The translations under genes and the position numbers were made by a program. Below are positions 1 through 11,560 of a stretch of 64,000 nucleotides of DNA, one piece after another. Below the pieces are notes generated by a model. It saw only the letters and a list, made by a program, of their open reading frames with translations, ran no database searches and had not been told where the DNA came from. The DNA lies in NCBI GenBank assembly GCA_051294375.1, contig JBJCIZ010000239.1, positions 6,298,746 through 6,362,745 of the forward strand, in the 5' to 3' direction. This DNA is from Paraspadella gotoi (taxonomy: Eukaryota; Chaetognatha). Within the stretch, counting starts at the first letter, position 1. Each line of letters opens with the position of its first letter.

Positions 1-820
1 GTTTTCGCCAACGACGACGACGACGACGGACGACGACACGTCCCGACGGAACTTTCCTTCCCCCTCACCGGCGCAGAGTCCCCAGCCTCCGCCGCTGCTC
101 CGCTGAATCAATTGAAGCAACAACAGCAGCTACAGCAGCAACCACAACAGCCACAACAACAACAGCTACAGCAGCAACCACAACAGCCACACAACAACAG
201 CTACAGCAGCACCACAACAGCCACAACAACAGCTACAGCAGCAACCACAACAGCAACCGACCGCCTCTCAATCTCCCAATTTTCTTCGGCCTTTCTCTCC
301 GTCGGTGACTCAGCCAGCGTCGCAAGCCAACGCTTCTCCGCTGCACCAAAAGCTGCAGATGCCTCCGCAGCAGCAGCCGATTCCGCCGCAGCATCAGCAG
401 ATGCCGCCACAGCAGCTGCAGATGCCGCCGCCTTCGATGTCGTCGCAGCTGCAGACGCGGCCGACGGTGCCGGGGCAAATGGGGTCCGGTCAAATAGCGC
501 CGGGACAAATGGCGCCGGGTCATATGGCTCCGGGTCAAATTGTGCCGGGTCAAATAGCGCCGGGACAAATGACGCCGGGTCAAATGACGCCGGGTTCAAT
601 AGCGCCGGGTCAAATGGCGCCGGGACAAATGGCGCCGCGTCAAATGGCGCCAGGTCAAATGGCGCCCGGTCAAATGGCGCCGCATATTTCCAAAGCCGGA
701 TTGACGCCGTTTCGACAATCTTTTCAGTTGACGCCGGAACAAATCCAGATGCAAACGCAGCAGATGCAGCAGATGCAACAGATGCAGCAGATGCATGGCG
801 GAAGGTCGACTGGACAGATG
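1..820 (+). CDS. Gln/Met/Pro-rich partial exon, gene unidentified (possibly TET N-terminus)
   Basis: The reading frame is open from at least position 242 to a donor-like ATG|gtaagg after 820. It encodes a Gln-rich stretch (QQPQQQ, QMPPQQ), then 14 units of the pentapeptide PGQ(M/I)A, a short non-repetitive segment (KAGLTPFRQSFQLTPEQ) and a QQM run. A different frame carries the poly-Gln sequence at 112-190, so a small indel near 190 probably splits one frame. Such sequence is typical of disordered regions of nuclear regulators. The strand and position are compatible with the 5' part of the TET gene 2.6 kb downstream, but no diagnostic domain is present, so that link is inference. The exon start lies outside the window or is unseen. 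Confidence 0.5.
470..679 (+). repeat. 15-bp coding minisatellite, 14 units, encoding PGQMA
   Basis: Fourteen consecutive 15-base units of the form CCGGGTCAAATGGCG, with point differences but no length change, encode PGQ(M/I)A pentapeptides in one continuous frame. Every unit is an exact multiple of three and no internal stop occurs, which supports translation. Confidence 0.9.
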
Positions 821-1158
821 GTAAGGAACGAAGCGATCTATTATAATATTATTGATATTATTAGTATTTTTTAGTAAAGTCAATATAAAAAATAGTAAAG
901 ATTCCATATCAAAAAGTGAAAAATTATTAAAATATATGTATATTTATTTCTTTTAAAAAAACCAAAATAATTCATCAATTTTTAAAATTTGAATACTATA
1001 TTAAATATTTACACCTTAATTTTTATATATTCAGTGAAGGAATTATTTCATAAGATTAGACATGCTGATAATTATTTAATAAAAATGTATTGATTTTAAT
1101 TTCAGTACCCTGCTGGTTTCGAACCCCAGTCCTNNNNNNNNNNNNNNNNNNNNNNNNN
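821..1158. other. AT-rich intron-like sequence ending in a 25-N gap
   Basis: No open frame of note. AT-rich sequence follows the donor-like site at 820 and runs into an N gap at 1,134-1,158. Confidence 0.6.
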
Positions 1159-1403
1159 CCGAGACTCTCGCCGCCTCGTAGTCGATCTCCCCGCGCCCCG
1201 CACCATCTACCGCCCCGCTCTTACCTTCCACCCGACCCAACAGCCTCGGGTTCCTCACGCGGCTCTCGATGGCGGTCGTCCCGTGGCCCACCGTGGCCCC
1301 GGGGCCCCCGGGGCCGGTGACTCAGCCGCGCAGCAATTTCGGAGAAGGAGGTGTGGTGAAACTGGAGAAGGAAGAAAGCAATTCGAAGGAAAGTCATCCT
1401 ACT
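1159..1403 (+). CDS. Possible coding island, Pro/Gly/Arg-rich
   Basis: GC-rich sequence directly after an assembly gap. One frame reads GPVTQPRSNFGEGG then VVKLEKEESNSKE before it runs into a repeat element at about 1,404. Other frames are also open, so the frame is uncertain. It could be an exon of the same low-complexity N-terminal region. No domain is recognised. Confidence 0.3.
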
Positions 1404-1653
1404 GCACAGCCGGGTTGCTGTGATGCCCATTGCGGATGGGCATCTCACTGTTGGCTTTAGTGGGCTTCCGCCCTCAGTGACGCTCCAGTCACTGGCGCGG
1501 TTACCCTAGGACCGGTCTCGCTTTGCCAACGCAGAGGGAAGTCGTTAGGACTGTGGATGAAACACTACGCCTGGTGATGGTGTGTTCCCCCTCTGAGGCC
1601 AATGGATTGGTGACGGATGGTGGACGTGACGGCGGTGTGATATACCCGCCACA
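1404..1653 (+). repeat. Interspersed repeat family 1, forward copy
   Basis: A roughly 250-bp unit starting near GCACAGCCGGGTTGC and ending near GTGTGATATACCCGCCACA. The same unit recurs at 54,648-54,967 and 55,208-55,463 (forward) and at 14,250-14,530 and 21,372-21,650 (reverse). It has no open frame. Length and copy structure fit a SINE or other short non-autonomous element, but no Pol III boxes could be assigned with confidence. Confidence 0.75.
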
Positions 1654-1942
1654 ATCCTTTTGAATTTTGATGTTTTTTTATTGAAAATTTTATGTGAAAA
1701 ACAGTTTATTTGATTTCTTGTTTCTGTTTTGGAAAATGCGGTCATTAGCTTTGCTCAATAGAAGACTTCTTAAAAAAAAAAATTACATTAAAACAGCTGA
1801 ATGTTTTTCACTGACTAGTTGAGAAAAAAAAATATTTTAGAAAATATGCTTTATTATCGGATATTTTGGTTTCATTAAGGATACATTATTCATACCATGA
1901 CAACTGATTTGACACAAGTCCCTTTTCCTCTTTGTTTCCAAG

Positions 1943-2168
1943 GACCCCGCCCTCAGAGCTCCGGTCCCCGCGTCCGCCGCGGTCTCGAGGCGCCGGCCGC
2001 GGCGCCGGTCGAGGAAACGACGGTCAGCGTGGTCCGACGCCGTGCGTCCCCCTCCACTTTGCATCCGGGCGTCGTACCGGCGCCGTTTTCCGGTCCTTCG
2101 TCGTTGGCTCCCTGGTCGAGCGAGGTTGCCGACCGGCGCGCCGTCGGCGGCGGCGATGAGAGTCACAG
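1943..2168 (+). CDS. Possible exon, Arg/Pro-rich, unidentified
   Basis: A GC-rich block inside AT-rich DNA, preceded by tttgtttccaag and followed by CACAG|gttcgg. The best frame reads GPRPQSSGPRVRRGLEAPAA and continues open to 2,208. Another frame is Arg-rich. Splice-like borders and base composition suggest an exon of a disordered region. The product is not recognised. Confidence 0.3.
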
Positions 2169-2208
2169 GTTCGGCGATTTAACAAAAAAAAAAGGATCAA
2201 ATGTGTAG

Positions 2209-2910
2209 CAGAATTATCGTCACTGAAATAACTTAAAGAGTAACTATTACTGTCTTTTAAAGTATTGTATTTTCGGCTTATCCGTTTCGGTTGCTTTTGA
2301 ATTTAGATTAATGAAATGTTTATTTTGTTTGCAGACAACGAATTTAAAATAAAACAAATTATGGTCTGTAAACAAAAACAAACAAATTCACTTAATTCAT
2401 GTCACTTAAGTAATATTCTTTTGCCTTAAATTTAACAATTTTTTCGAATGTTTAAATTATATAATAACTAATACTATGTCTCAAGTCTCCCTTAAAGATT
2501 TACATTGCCTGTAAGAACTATTTAAGAATGATTTCAATTAAGAGAGCTGTTTGCCTTTGTTTCTTACATAAAACAAATTACGTTAGTAAATGTATTAAAA
2601 GGTTATAGAGTAATCATCTTTATCGTAATCAAAATATAAAAATCCGAGGCAATTATTATATAAAATTAATGAAAACTTGTACATCAACGAAAGTGTTTTA
2701 CATCTAAAAAAATTAACGCATTTAACGAATTTAACTTTACATTAATATGAAGCTAAGCATCTTGAGATAAATAACGATTTTTAAAAAAACATATGAATTT
2801 ACGGCCACATTTGAAATCTTTGTAAAAAGATGATGCGTTAAAAATGTTGTTTTATTTTCGAAAAAAAAAAAAAATCTGTCAATCTGTAAAATTTTTTGAA
2901 ACTGATATTT
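2209..2910. other. AT-rich non-coding sequence
   Basis: About 700 bases of AT-rich, intron-like sequence without an open frame, recognisable repeat or RNA gene. Confidence 0.6.
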
Positions 2911-3011
2911 AACTATTTCCTCCGCGCCCCCTTGCCTCGGGACGGCCCCTTCCCTCCCTCCACCTCCTCCTCCTCCTCTCCCCTCCTACCTCCTCCTCCT
3001 CCTACAACCAG

Positions 3012-3110
3012 GGGTCAAGATGAATTTCGACGACGTCCCCATGAGTCCCGGAAGATGCGAGCGCTGCTGTATCGGAATCCCTTTCCGTATTTGAAGGCTG
3101 ATGACCTTTG
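3012..3110 (+). CDS. Possible short exon with a cysteine cluster
   Basis: It follows a long (CTC)n tract and ctacaaccag, a good acceptor. One frame reads VKMNFDDVPMSPGRCERCC; another reads GQDEFRRRPHESRKMRALLY to a stop at 3,109-3,111. The Cys-rich frame would suit the region upstream of a TET catalytic domain, but no donor is evident and the frame closes early. Low confidence. Confidence 0.22.
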
Positions 3111-3477
3111 ACCCCTAGGGGGCATCGACCCCGCGCGGGTCAAGAAGTGAGAGAGAATTTGGGTTTTTTTTTTTGTTGTTTTTTTTTTCTAATTATATTT
3201 TTTTTGGCGCGTTTTTGTTTCTTTCTTTTATATTTTTTATTTTTCTTTCTGTTTTTCTTCCTTATTTTTTTCCTTTGTTTCTTTTCTTATTTCTCTTTCT
3301 TGTTCTTTCTTTCTCTCTTTCTTCTTTCTTTACTTTGTTTCTTTTTTTTCTTCTATTTTTTTGGCTTTTCTTTTTTTTTTGTCTTTCTTTTTTTCTTTTA
3401 CTTATTAAAGTTATTATATCTTATCTCATTATAAAAGCTCCATTTTAGCACCACCCTCTTTCTCCCCTTCATCATAG

Positions 3478-3888
3478 GGATATACTGGAGCAAGAGCGAT
3501 TTGACGGAGCCACTCAGAACAGGTCCAGCGCGCCCTCAAGGCTGGCCGATCGAATGGCCACAACACCTCAAGTCCCGAATCCTCAGTGCAAATGTCTGGG
3601 TGAATCATGTGAGTGTTGTTGTTGTTGTTGTTCTTTTTTTTTCCAATGACAATTACGGCTTCATTTTATCAAGAATGTTAAAAGACTTTTTTGAGTTGGG
3701 GGCGGAAGATCTGAGTTAAATGTTTTTTTATTTTAGTGAAAAGTCACAATTATCTGGTAAGAAGTTTTGCTATGTTTTTTTTTTAATTTAATTGTTATTT
3801 TGTTTTTGTACAGTTTTTTATGAGAACTCGCCCATTTATCTCTACCTTTTCACTCTCTCTCTTGCTCCTCTCTCTCTCTGTCTATCTC

Positions 3889-3946
<58 letters not shown>

Positions 3947-4292
3947 CTCTACGAAGGGGTCTACAACGAGAACGTGGAGGCCTTTTCTACAGTCACCTCG
4001 GCGCGCCCACGACGTCCCCACCATCGCAAGATCTTCGAGAAGCGAACAGGCTACACTGCGAAGCCATCTCGCATCGAGAAGGTCGCCTACACTGGGCCAA
4101 AGAGGGGAAGAGCTCGATGGGATGCCCCATCTGCCAAGTGGATCATCCGGAGGAGCGGGAGACGGAGAAGATCCTCGTCTCGTCCGCAGAGGCCAGGTGT
4201 GGAGAGGAGGGGAGGAGGAGGAGGAGGAGAGAAATGAGATGAGGAATAGTTCATAATGTTGATATAGTTGGATATTTTGTGAATATGTGGGA

Positions 4293-4339
<47 letters not shown>

Positions 4340-5598
4340 AAGAGAGAGAGAGAGAGAGAGAGAGGAGAGTGAGAGAGAGAGAGAGAGAGAGACGAGAGAG
4401 AGAGAGAGAGAAAAAAAAAGAATGAAAGAAAGAAAAAAACGAAAAAAAAAGAAGAAAAGCAAAGCCAGAAAGACAACAATCCAAACAGACAGACAGACTA
4501 ACCTCACTTCCTCCCCCCCCGCCCAGGCCATCACTCGCCTCCGCCGTCGTCGTCTGCAGCATCGTCGCCTGGACGGTGTTCCCTCACACCGGCGACATCC
4601 TCTACGACGATCGCCAACATCGTCTGCAAGATGGGCGTACCACTCTGCGCCGTGGTGCGCCGCAACGACAACAAACCTGCGCCTGCCAGTAAGAGGAAGG
4701 GGGTAATCCTTTTTTTAATTCAAAATGGCCGCCGTTTAGTGTTAGAGAAAATCGGCTTTTTCGTTTCGCCGGGTAGGGTTATTATATATTATTATTATTA
4801 TTATTATATTTTATTCTTTATGTTATGTGTCGCATATTATATTTTTAGTGATGTATTTTTAAGATTTTTATACTAATATTTAGACAATTATTTATTAAAA
4901 TATATAAGGTACATCTCGAGAAATCCTCCCATCTGGTTTAATAAATATTTATATTATTATATAATAAATATGGTAAATATATATTATACGATTTTTACCC
5001 CGCCATCCCGGGCGACATAAACGTCATACAACGCGGTCGTTTTAACTCCAATCAGCTGTAGCGTAATCTTCATTTAGTCTATAGTCTATACTTTACAAAG
5101 TAGAGTCAGAAATTTTATGCATCCGTCATAGGACAACGTAGAAGAAAAAAAAAAATAACATTAACTCCGCGCGGTTTGTTTACCATCGCATCTTGCAATC
5201 CATCGTTTTCATTTCACTTGTAACCATTCAGCTTCAGCGACTACCTTACCATTTTAATTTCGATTAACTCATCCAGCGCTTTTCTCCCATTTTTTTAAAC
5301 CTACTCCATTCGCCTCTTCCCTGACTCATTCCATTCATAATTCCATTCCCCCGCCCCGCGCTCGACATCATTCCATTCCTTAAAAAAAATAAAAATCTTC
5401 TGCCATGCGCATGCCCTTCCTTTAAAAAAAAAAAAAGGGTTGGCATGTCGAAATGCGGCCTCTGCTTCAGCTTCGGCCGTCCTGGTCGATGTATTACAAC
5501 GGATGTAAAATACGCATTTCCTCGGCGCCGAGAAAGTTCGGCTCAACGACCGACGAACAGGGTACGCGAAAAAAGGGGGAAATTAATTTTTTTTTCTT

Positions 5599-5688
<90 letters not shown>

Positions 5689-5927
5689 AAAAGGAATGGA
5701 GCATGGAAAATGTGGAGCCTTCGTTCTCCTCGTTGCGGCGTGGAGCATGTTACATCCAACGGTTGCAAATACGCGCGAAGCAGAATTCCCAAAAAGTTCG
5801 TTGAACGAAAAAAAACGAGGTAGGGCGACAGATTTAAAAAAGGTAAGTTAAAGGAAGGGACGACTCGTCGCGCTTGAAGAAAACGTGGAGAAGATGCCGT
5901 AAGGAGAAGGCCCTGGATTCCGCTCTG

Positions 5928-5964
<37 letters not shown>

Positions 5965-6079
5965 TTTTAATTATGAAATAAACATTTCTTTTAAATATTA
6001 TAAAATTAAATATGTTAAATATATAATATGAGGAGACTAATTTGAAAATATTTCGTCTCTTTTTCCTTTACCGCTCTCT

Positions 6080-6122
<43 letters not shown>

Positions 6123-6388
6123 TTCCCTCTCTCTCTCCCTCTCCCTCCAGTCCGTGGAGGAGATCTGTTTCCAACAGTATCGACTCGAGGAAGACCTCGT
6201 CCGCAAATGGGGAGGAGCTGGACACGCTGAAAAGGAGCAGCAGCGCCGCAATCAAAAAATCGACCTTACCCGATCTGGAGGAAGAGATCTAGTGCCAGGC
6301 TGCAGAATCTCGCCACTTACCTGGCGCCGGTTTATTCGAAATACGTGCCAGAGGCTTATTCTAATATGGTGAGTGAAATATGTGGGGG

Positions 6389-6432
<44 letters not shown>

Positions 6433-6434
6433 GA

Positions 6435-6479
<45 letters not shown>

Positions 6480-9400
6480 AACAGAGCATTTACTCCATTT
6501 CACCTCCTTCAACAGGTCAACACGGAGCAAGTCCGCTCCCACTCCGCCTCGGCGGAACTGCCGGGCGACCCTTCGCCGGGCGTCACCGCCTGCCATGGAC
6601 TTTTGCTGCTCACGCCCACAAGGATATCCCACACATGAAACAATGGGTGAGCCACAGTGGTCACCCCTTAGAGACCTCGGCATCGTCGGCTCTCCAACCG
6701 GACATGAGGAGCAGCTGCACACGCTGCCGCTTGACGTTCCGGAGATACCTGAATCTGAGCGTGAGTTTTCGGGAGCTACCGACGGAAAATATTCGACTGC
6801 AACAAGAAAGAAAAGAAAAGGAAAAAAAAGCCAAGATATCGACCAATCAGGAGTAAGTTAAAAGGGAGTGGTGGAGAGTTTATGTTTTTATCTTTTAACC
6901 ATTCTTTCGTTTATATTCGGTTATATTCGCTTTATCGATTTTCGATTTTAATAATTCTATGCTTATCCAATGTTGAATTCATAAATACGATAATTCCAAT
7001 TAATATTTTCCTTGTTTCTTCAGTATAATACTCTTATTTTATTTAACTTTTCAATCAAAACCTAAAATATCACATATAAACCAATCCACCTCTACTCCCA
7101 CAGGGTACATTAGAAAAATTGACCTTAACCAAATACCCCACCGACAGAGTAAGAGGAAATAACGCACACGTCCCATGACGCCACTGGAGCAAGCGAGGAC
7201 GACTAGGAAGACAAGAGAGGAACGAGAAGAGCCCTAACCCTTAAGAAAGTAAGGGCAAGAGAGCCGTAAAAAAAAAAAAAAGACACGCCGCGAAGACATA
7301 AATCACACCCAGACACAAATAAAAAGTAACAGTCGTAAGTCAAAAGGATAGGAAGAAAAGAAAGAGGATTTTTGGCAGGGTATTACTTAACTTTCCTAAC
7401 GAATATATACCTTTTAATGAACACCTTATAATTATGTTAAATAATACACCAGTTTCATCTTCTTTCATAATTAATACATATTATATCTTATACTTAATCA
7501 ATATCTTTGCTATTACTAATAAATCATTATACATTTTACTTTAATAACTTAATGATATAACTTAATAACTCTTAACTATAATATCTACCAGATCAAATCC
7601 CCTGTTCAACTACCTAACGGAAGAAGAGACATATAACGAGATCTCATACAAGTGTACAATCTGAGACCCCATATTAAGGGATAAACTCAATATGACACAA
7701 AGAGAACCTCAGACAATCCAGAAGAAAAGTACGAAACAAAAAGTATACACGGAAAAATATAAAACATTCAAGAAACTCAAACCCCCGACCTTAAAAGATG
7801 GACCGATCTCTACTCAGAGGCGGATTATTAACAACAGGAACAGAGAACTAGAGGAACTTAAAATGCTATTCTCTTGTTCTCGTTTCTCATCCAGCTAACG
7901 TAAGAAATATCCCTCTTATTTGGGCTAGCATGCGATAGACCAGCCTGAAAAAGGGCCCTGCCCGACAGAACTAACCTCGCTTTGACCAAATCCAGCAAGA
8001 AGGCCAAAAACGATGAGCCTTTTCGACGACTGTAATCTGTCCAATGCTCAAATGTACAGGTGTGGCATGTTGATATTAGGTCGATCATTAGCAGCACGGC
8101 CTCGCGCTCAAATATCCGAGTGCACGCTTGTGTTATATCAAGTGTAAGAAGCGAACATCCTCAGTGAGTTCTGTGGTTGGGAGTGCAGGCAGTGCTCTCT
8201 CTCTTCTACATCTTTATTTAACAATTAAATTTGACTCTTTGATACTTTCAATTCATATACAAAATGCGTTTTAATATCGGATGAACACTCGTTCGTCCGG
8301 CTCATCAAAGAGTCAACCCTCTCAGCAAGGAATCCATTAACCAGCTCGTGTAGGTAGCTCAGGCACTGTCAGAAGTAGATATAACTAGTAAACAAAATGT
8401 ACTTCTACCTAAAAGTATAGTGATCCTCCGCCAGACGTTACTATCAAAGAAAATTAATCTGGAGAGAAAATAATAATGTCTAAAAACATTACATACATAA
8501 TATTTGAGACCTCAGTTATTTTAACGTTACCGAAATATACACGCAGTATTTATAATGTTTTTTGTTTCACGCATTCAATATAGTAGCTTATTTTGAATGC
8601 TATTACAAATTTATTAATAATAATTTAGAGCGCTTCATTTTACATACTAAATTTTAAAAGCCCTTTCTCTATAGTTTTTACTATTGACTTAAGCTATTGA
8701 TGTGAAGAATGATTAAAGAGTCATCCTCTCTGAATGTACGTTGTCACAACGAAATATTAATGAAAAAAATCACAGACTGTTCGGGTCTTAATTTAACTCT
8801 TTTTCCATTAAATTTAAATAGTTTTCGAGCTCTCTTTCAAGAGCGCCCATTTCTGTTCCTTTATCCCGTAATTTCATACCTTTATTTTTTCCTTATTACT
8901 TATTATATCTTATCTCATTATAAAAGCTCCATTTTAGCACCACCCTCTTTCTCCCTTTCATCATAGGATATACTGGAGCAAGAGCGATTGAACGGAGCCA
9001 CTCCAGAACAGGTCCAGCGCGCCCTCAAGGAGCTGGCCGATCGATTGGCCACCAACACTCAAGTCCCGAATCCTCAGTGCAAATGTCTGGGTGAATCATG
9101 TGAGTTGTTGTTGTTGTTTCTTTTTTTTTCCAATTGACAATTACGGCTTCATTTTATCAAGAATGTTAAGAGACTTTTTTGAGTTAAATTGTTTTTTTTA
9201 TTTTAGTAAAAAAGTCACAATTATCTTGGTAAGAAGTTTTGATATGCTTTTTTTAAAATTTAATTGTTATTTTGTTTTTGTACTGTTTTTTTATNNNNNN
9301 NNNNNNNNNNNNNNNNNNNNNNNNNNNNNNNNNNNNNNNNNNNNNNNNNNNNNNNNNNNNNNNNNNNNNNNNNNNNNNNNNNNNNNNNNNNNNNNNNNNN

Positions 9401-11514
9401 NNNNNNNNNNNNNNNNNNNNNNNNNNNNNNNNNNNNNNNNNNNNNNNNNNNNNNNNNNNNNNNNNNNNNNNNNNNNNNNNNCCTCTCTCCCTCTCTCCGC
9501 CCTACGAAGGGGTCTACAACGAGAACGTGGAGGGCCCTTTCTACAGTCACCTCGGCGCCGCCCACGACGTCCCCACCATCCGCAAGATCTTCGAGAAGCG
9601 AACAGGCTACACCGGCGAAGCCATCCGCATCGAGAAGGTCGCCTACACGGGCAAAGAGGGGAAGAGCTCGATGGGATGCCCCATCGCCAAGTGGATCATC
9701 CGGAGGAGCGGGGAGACGGAGAAGATCCTCGTCGTCGTCCGGCAGAGGCCAGGTGTGGAGATGGGGAGAGGAGGAAGANNNNNNNNNNNNNNNNNNNNNN
9801 NNNNNNNNNNNNNNNNNNNNNNNNNNNNNNNNNNNNNNNNNNNNNNNNNNNNNNNNNNNNNNNNNNNNNNNNNNNNNNNNNNNNNNNNNNNNNNNNNNNN
9901 NNNNNNNNNNNNNNNNNNNNNNNNNNNNNNNNNNNNNNNNNNNNNNNNNNNNNNNNNNNNNNNNNNNNNNNNNNNNNNNNNNNNNNNNNNNNNNNNNNNN
10001 NNNNNNNNNNNNNNNNNNNNNNNNNNNNNNNNNNNNNNNNNNNNNNNCCCCCCCCCGCCCAGGCCATCACTGCGCCTCCGCCGTCGTCGTCTGCAGCATC
10101 GTCGCCTGGGACGGTGTTCCCTCCACACCGGCCGACATCCTCTACGAACGCATCGCCAACATCGTCTGCAAGATGGGCGTACCCACTCTGCGCCGCTGCG
10201 CCGCCAACGACAACAAGACCTGCGCCTGCCAGGTAAGAGGAGGGGGGGTAATCCTTTTTTTAAATTCAAAATGGCCGCCGTTTAGTGTTGAGAGAAAATC
10301 GGCTTTTTCGTTTCGCCGGGTAGGGGTTATTATATATTATTATTATTATTCTTTTATTCTTTTAATGTTATGTGTCGCATATTATATTTCTAGTGATGTA
10401 TTTTTTTAAAGATTTTATACTAATATTTAGACAATTATATAAAATATATGAGGTACATCTCGAGAATCCTCCCATCCTGGTTTAATAAAATGATTTATAT
10501 TATTATATAATATATATGGTAAATATATATTATACATTTTTACCCCGCCATCCCCGGGCGACATAAACGTCATACAACGCGGTCGTTTTAACTCCAATCA
10601 GCTGTAGCGTTAATCTTCATTTAGTCTATAGTCTATACTTTACAAAGTAGAGTCAGAAATGTTTGCATCCGTCATAGGGACTGACGTAGAATATAAAAAA
10701 ATAACATTAACCCGACGGTTTGTTAACCATCGAATCTTTGCAATCCATCGTTTTTATTCACTTGTAACCTTTCAGCTTGCAGCCGACTAACCTTACCATT
10801 TTAATTTCGATTAACTCATCCAGCGCTTTCTCCCCTTTTTTTTAAACTTACTCCATTCGCCTCTTCCCCTGACTCATTCCATTCATAATCCATTCCCCCG
10901 CCCCCGCGCTCGACGTCATTCCAATTCCTTAAAAAAAATAAAAATCTTCTGCGCATGCGCATGTTACTTCCTTTTAAAAAAAGGGTTGGGACATGTCGAA
11001 ATGCGGCCTCTGCTTCAGCTTCGGCTGTTCCTGGTCGATGTATTACAACGGATGTAAATACGCCATTTCCTCGGCGCCGAGAAAGTTCCGGCTCAACGAC
11101 CGGACGAACAGGGTACGCGAAAAAAGGGGGGAAATTAATTTTTTTTTCTTNNNNNNNNNNNNNNNNNNNNNNNNNCTCTCTCCTCTCTCGTGCGTGCGTC
11201 TGCGTCGCTTCTCTCTCTCTCTTCTCTCTCTCTCTCTCTATCTCTCTCTCTTCTCTCTTTAAAAGGGATGGAGCATGGGAAAATGTGGGAGCGCGTGTGT
11301 GGTGCGGTTCAGGTTGCGCGATGGTAGCCATATGTACACCAACGGTTGCAAATACGCGCGAAAGCAGAACTCTCCCCAAAAAGTGGTCGTTTTGAACGTA
11401 AAAACGATTGGTAAGTGCGAAAGATTTAAAAAAAGGTAAGTTAAAGGGAAAGGACGACTCGTCGCGTGGATGAAAACGTGGAGAAGATGCCGTAAGGCAG
11501 AAGGCCTGATTCCG

Positions 11515-11560
<46 letters not shown>

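Larger units (their letters stand above)
3410..7080 (+). repeat. TET: TET copy A (error-rich duplicate of catalytic exons)
   Basis: Colinear with copy B 8,880-12,640. Exon equivalents lie at 3,478-3,608, 3,957-4,196, 4,527-4,689, 5,438-5,561 (exon a), 5,694-5,819 (exon b), 6,151-6,368 and 6,516-6,852. Introns match as well as exons, and differences are mostly one- or two-base indels that break every frame. This looks like a second assembly of the same locus (haplotig or noisy contig) rather than a second gene. A recent tandem duplication cannot be excluded. Confidence 0.8.

Noticed and set aside
3842-4534. 230-residue minus-strand open frame rich in Leu/Ser
   Set aside because: It runs through (CT)n and (GA)n microsatellites and over real TET exons on the other strand. 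The composition is that of the repeat.
11266-11410. Exon b as a duplicate of exon a caused by the copy A/B/C assembly problem
   Set aside because: Exons a and b differ at many codons in a protein-conservative way, while true assembly duplicates here differ by indels. Both occur in order within copy A and within copy B.
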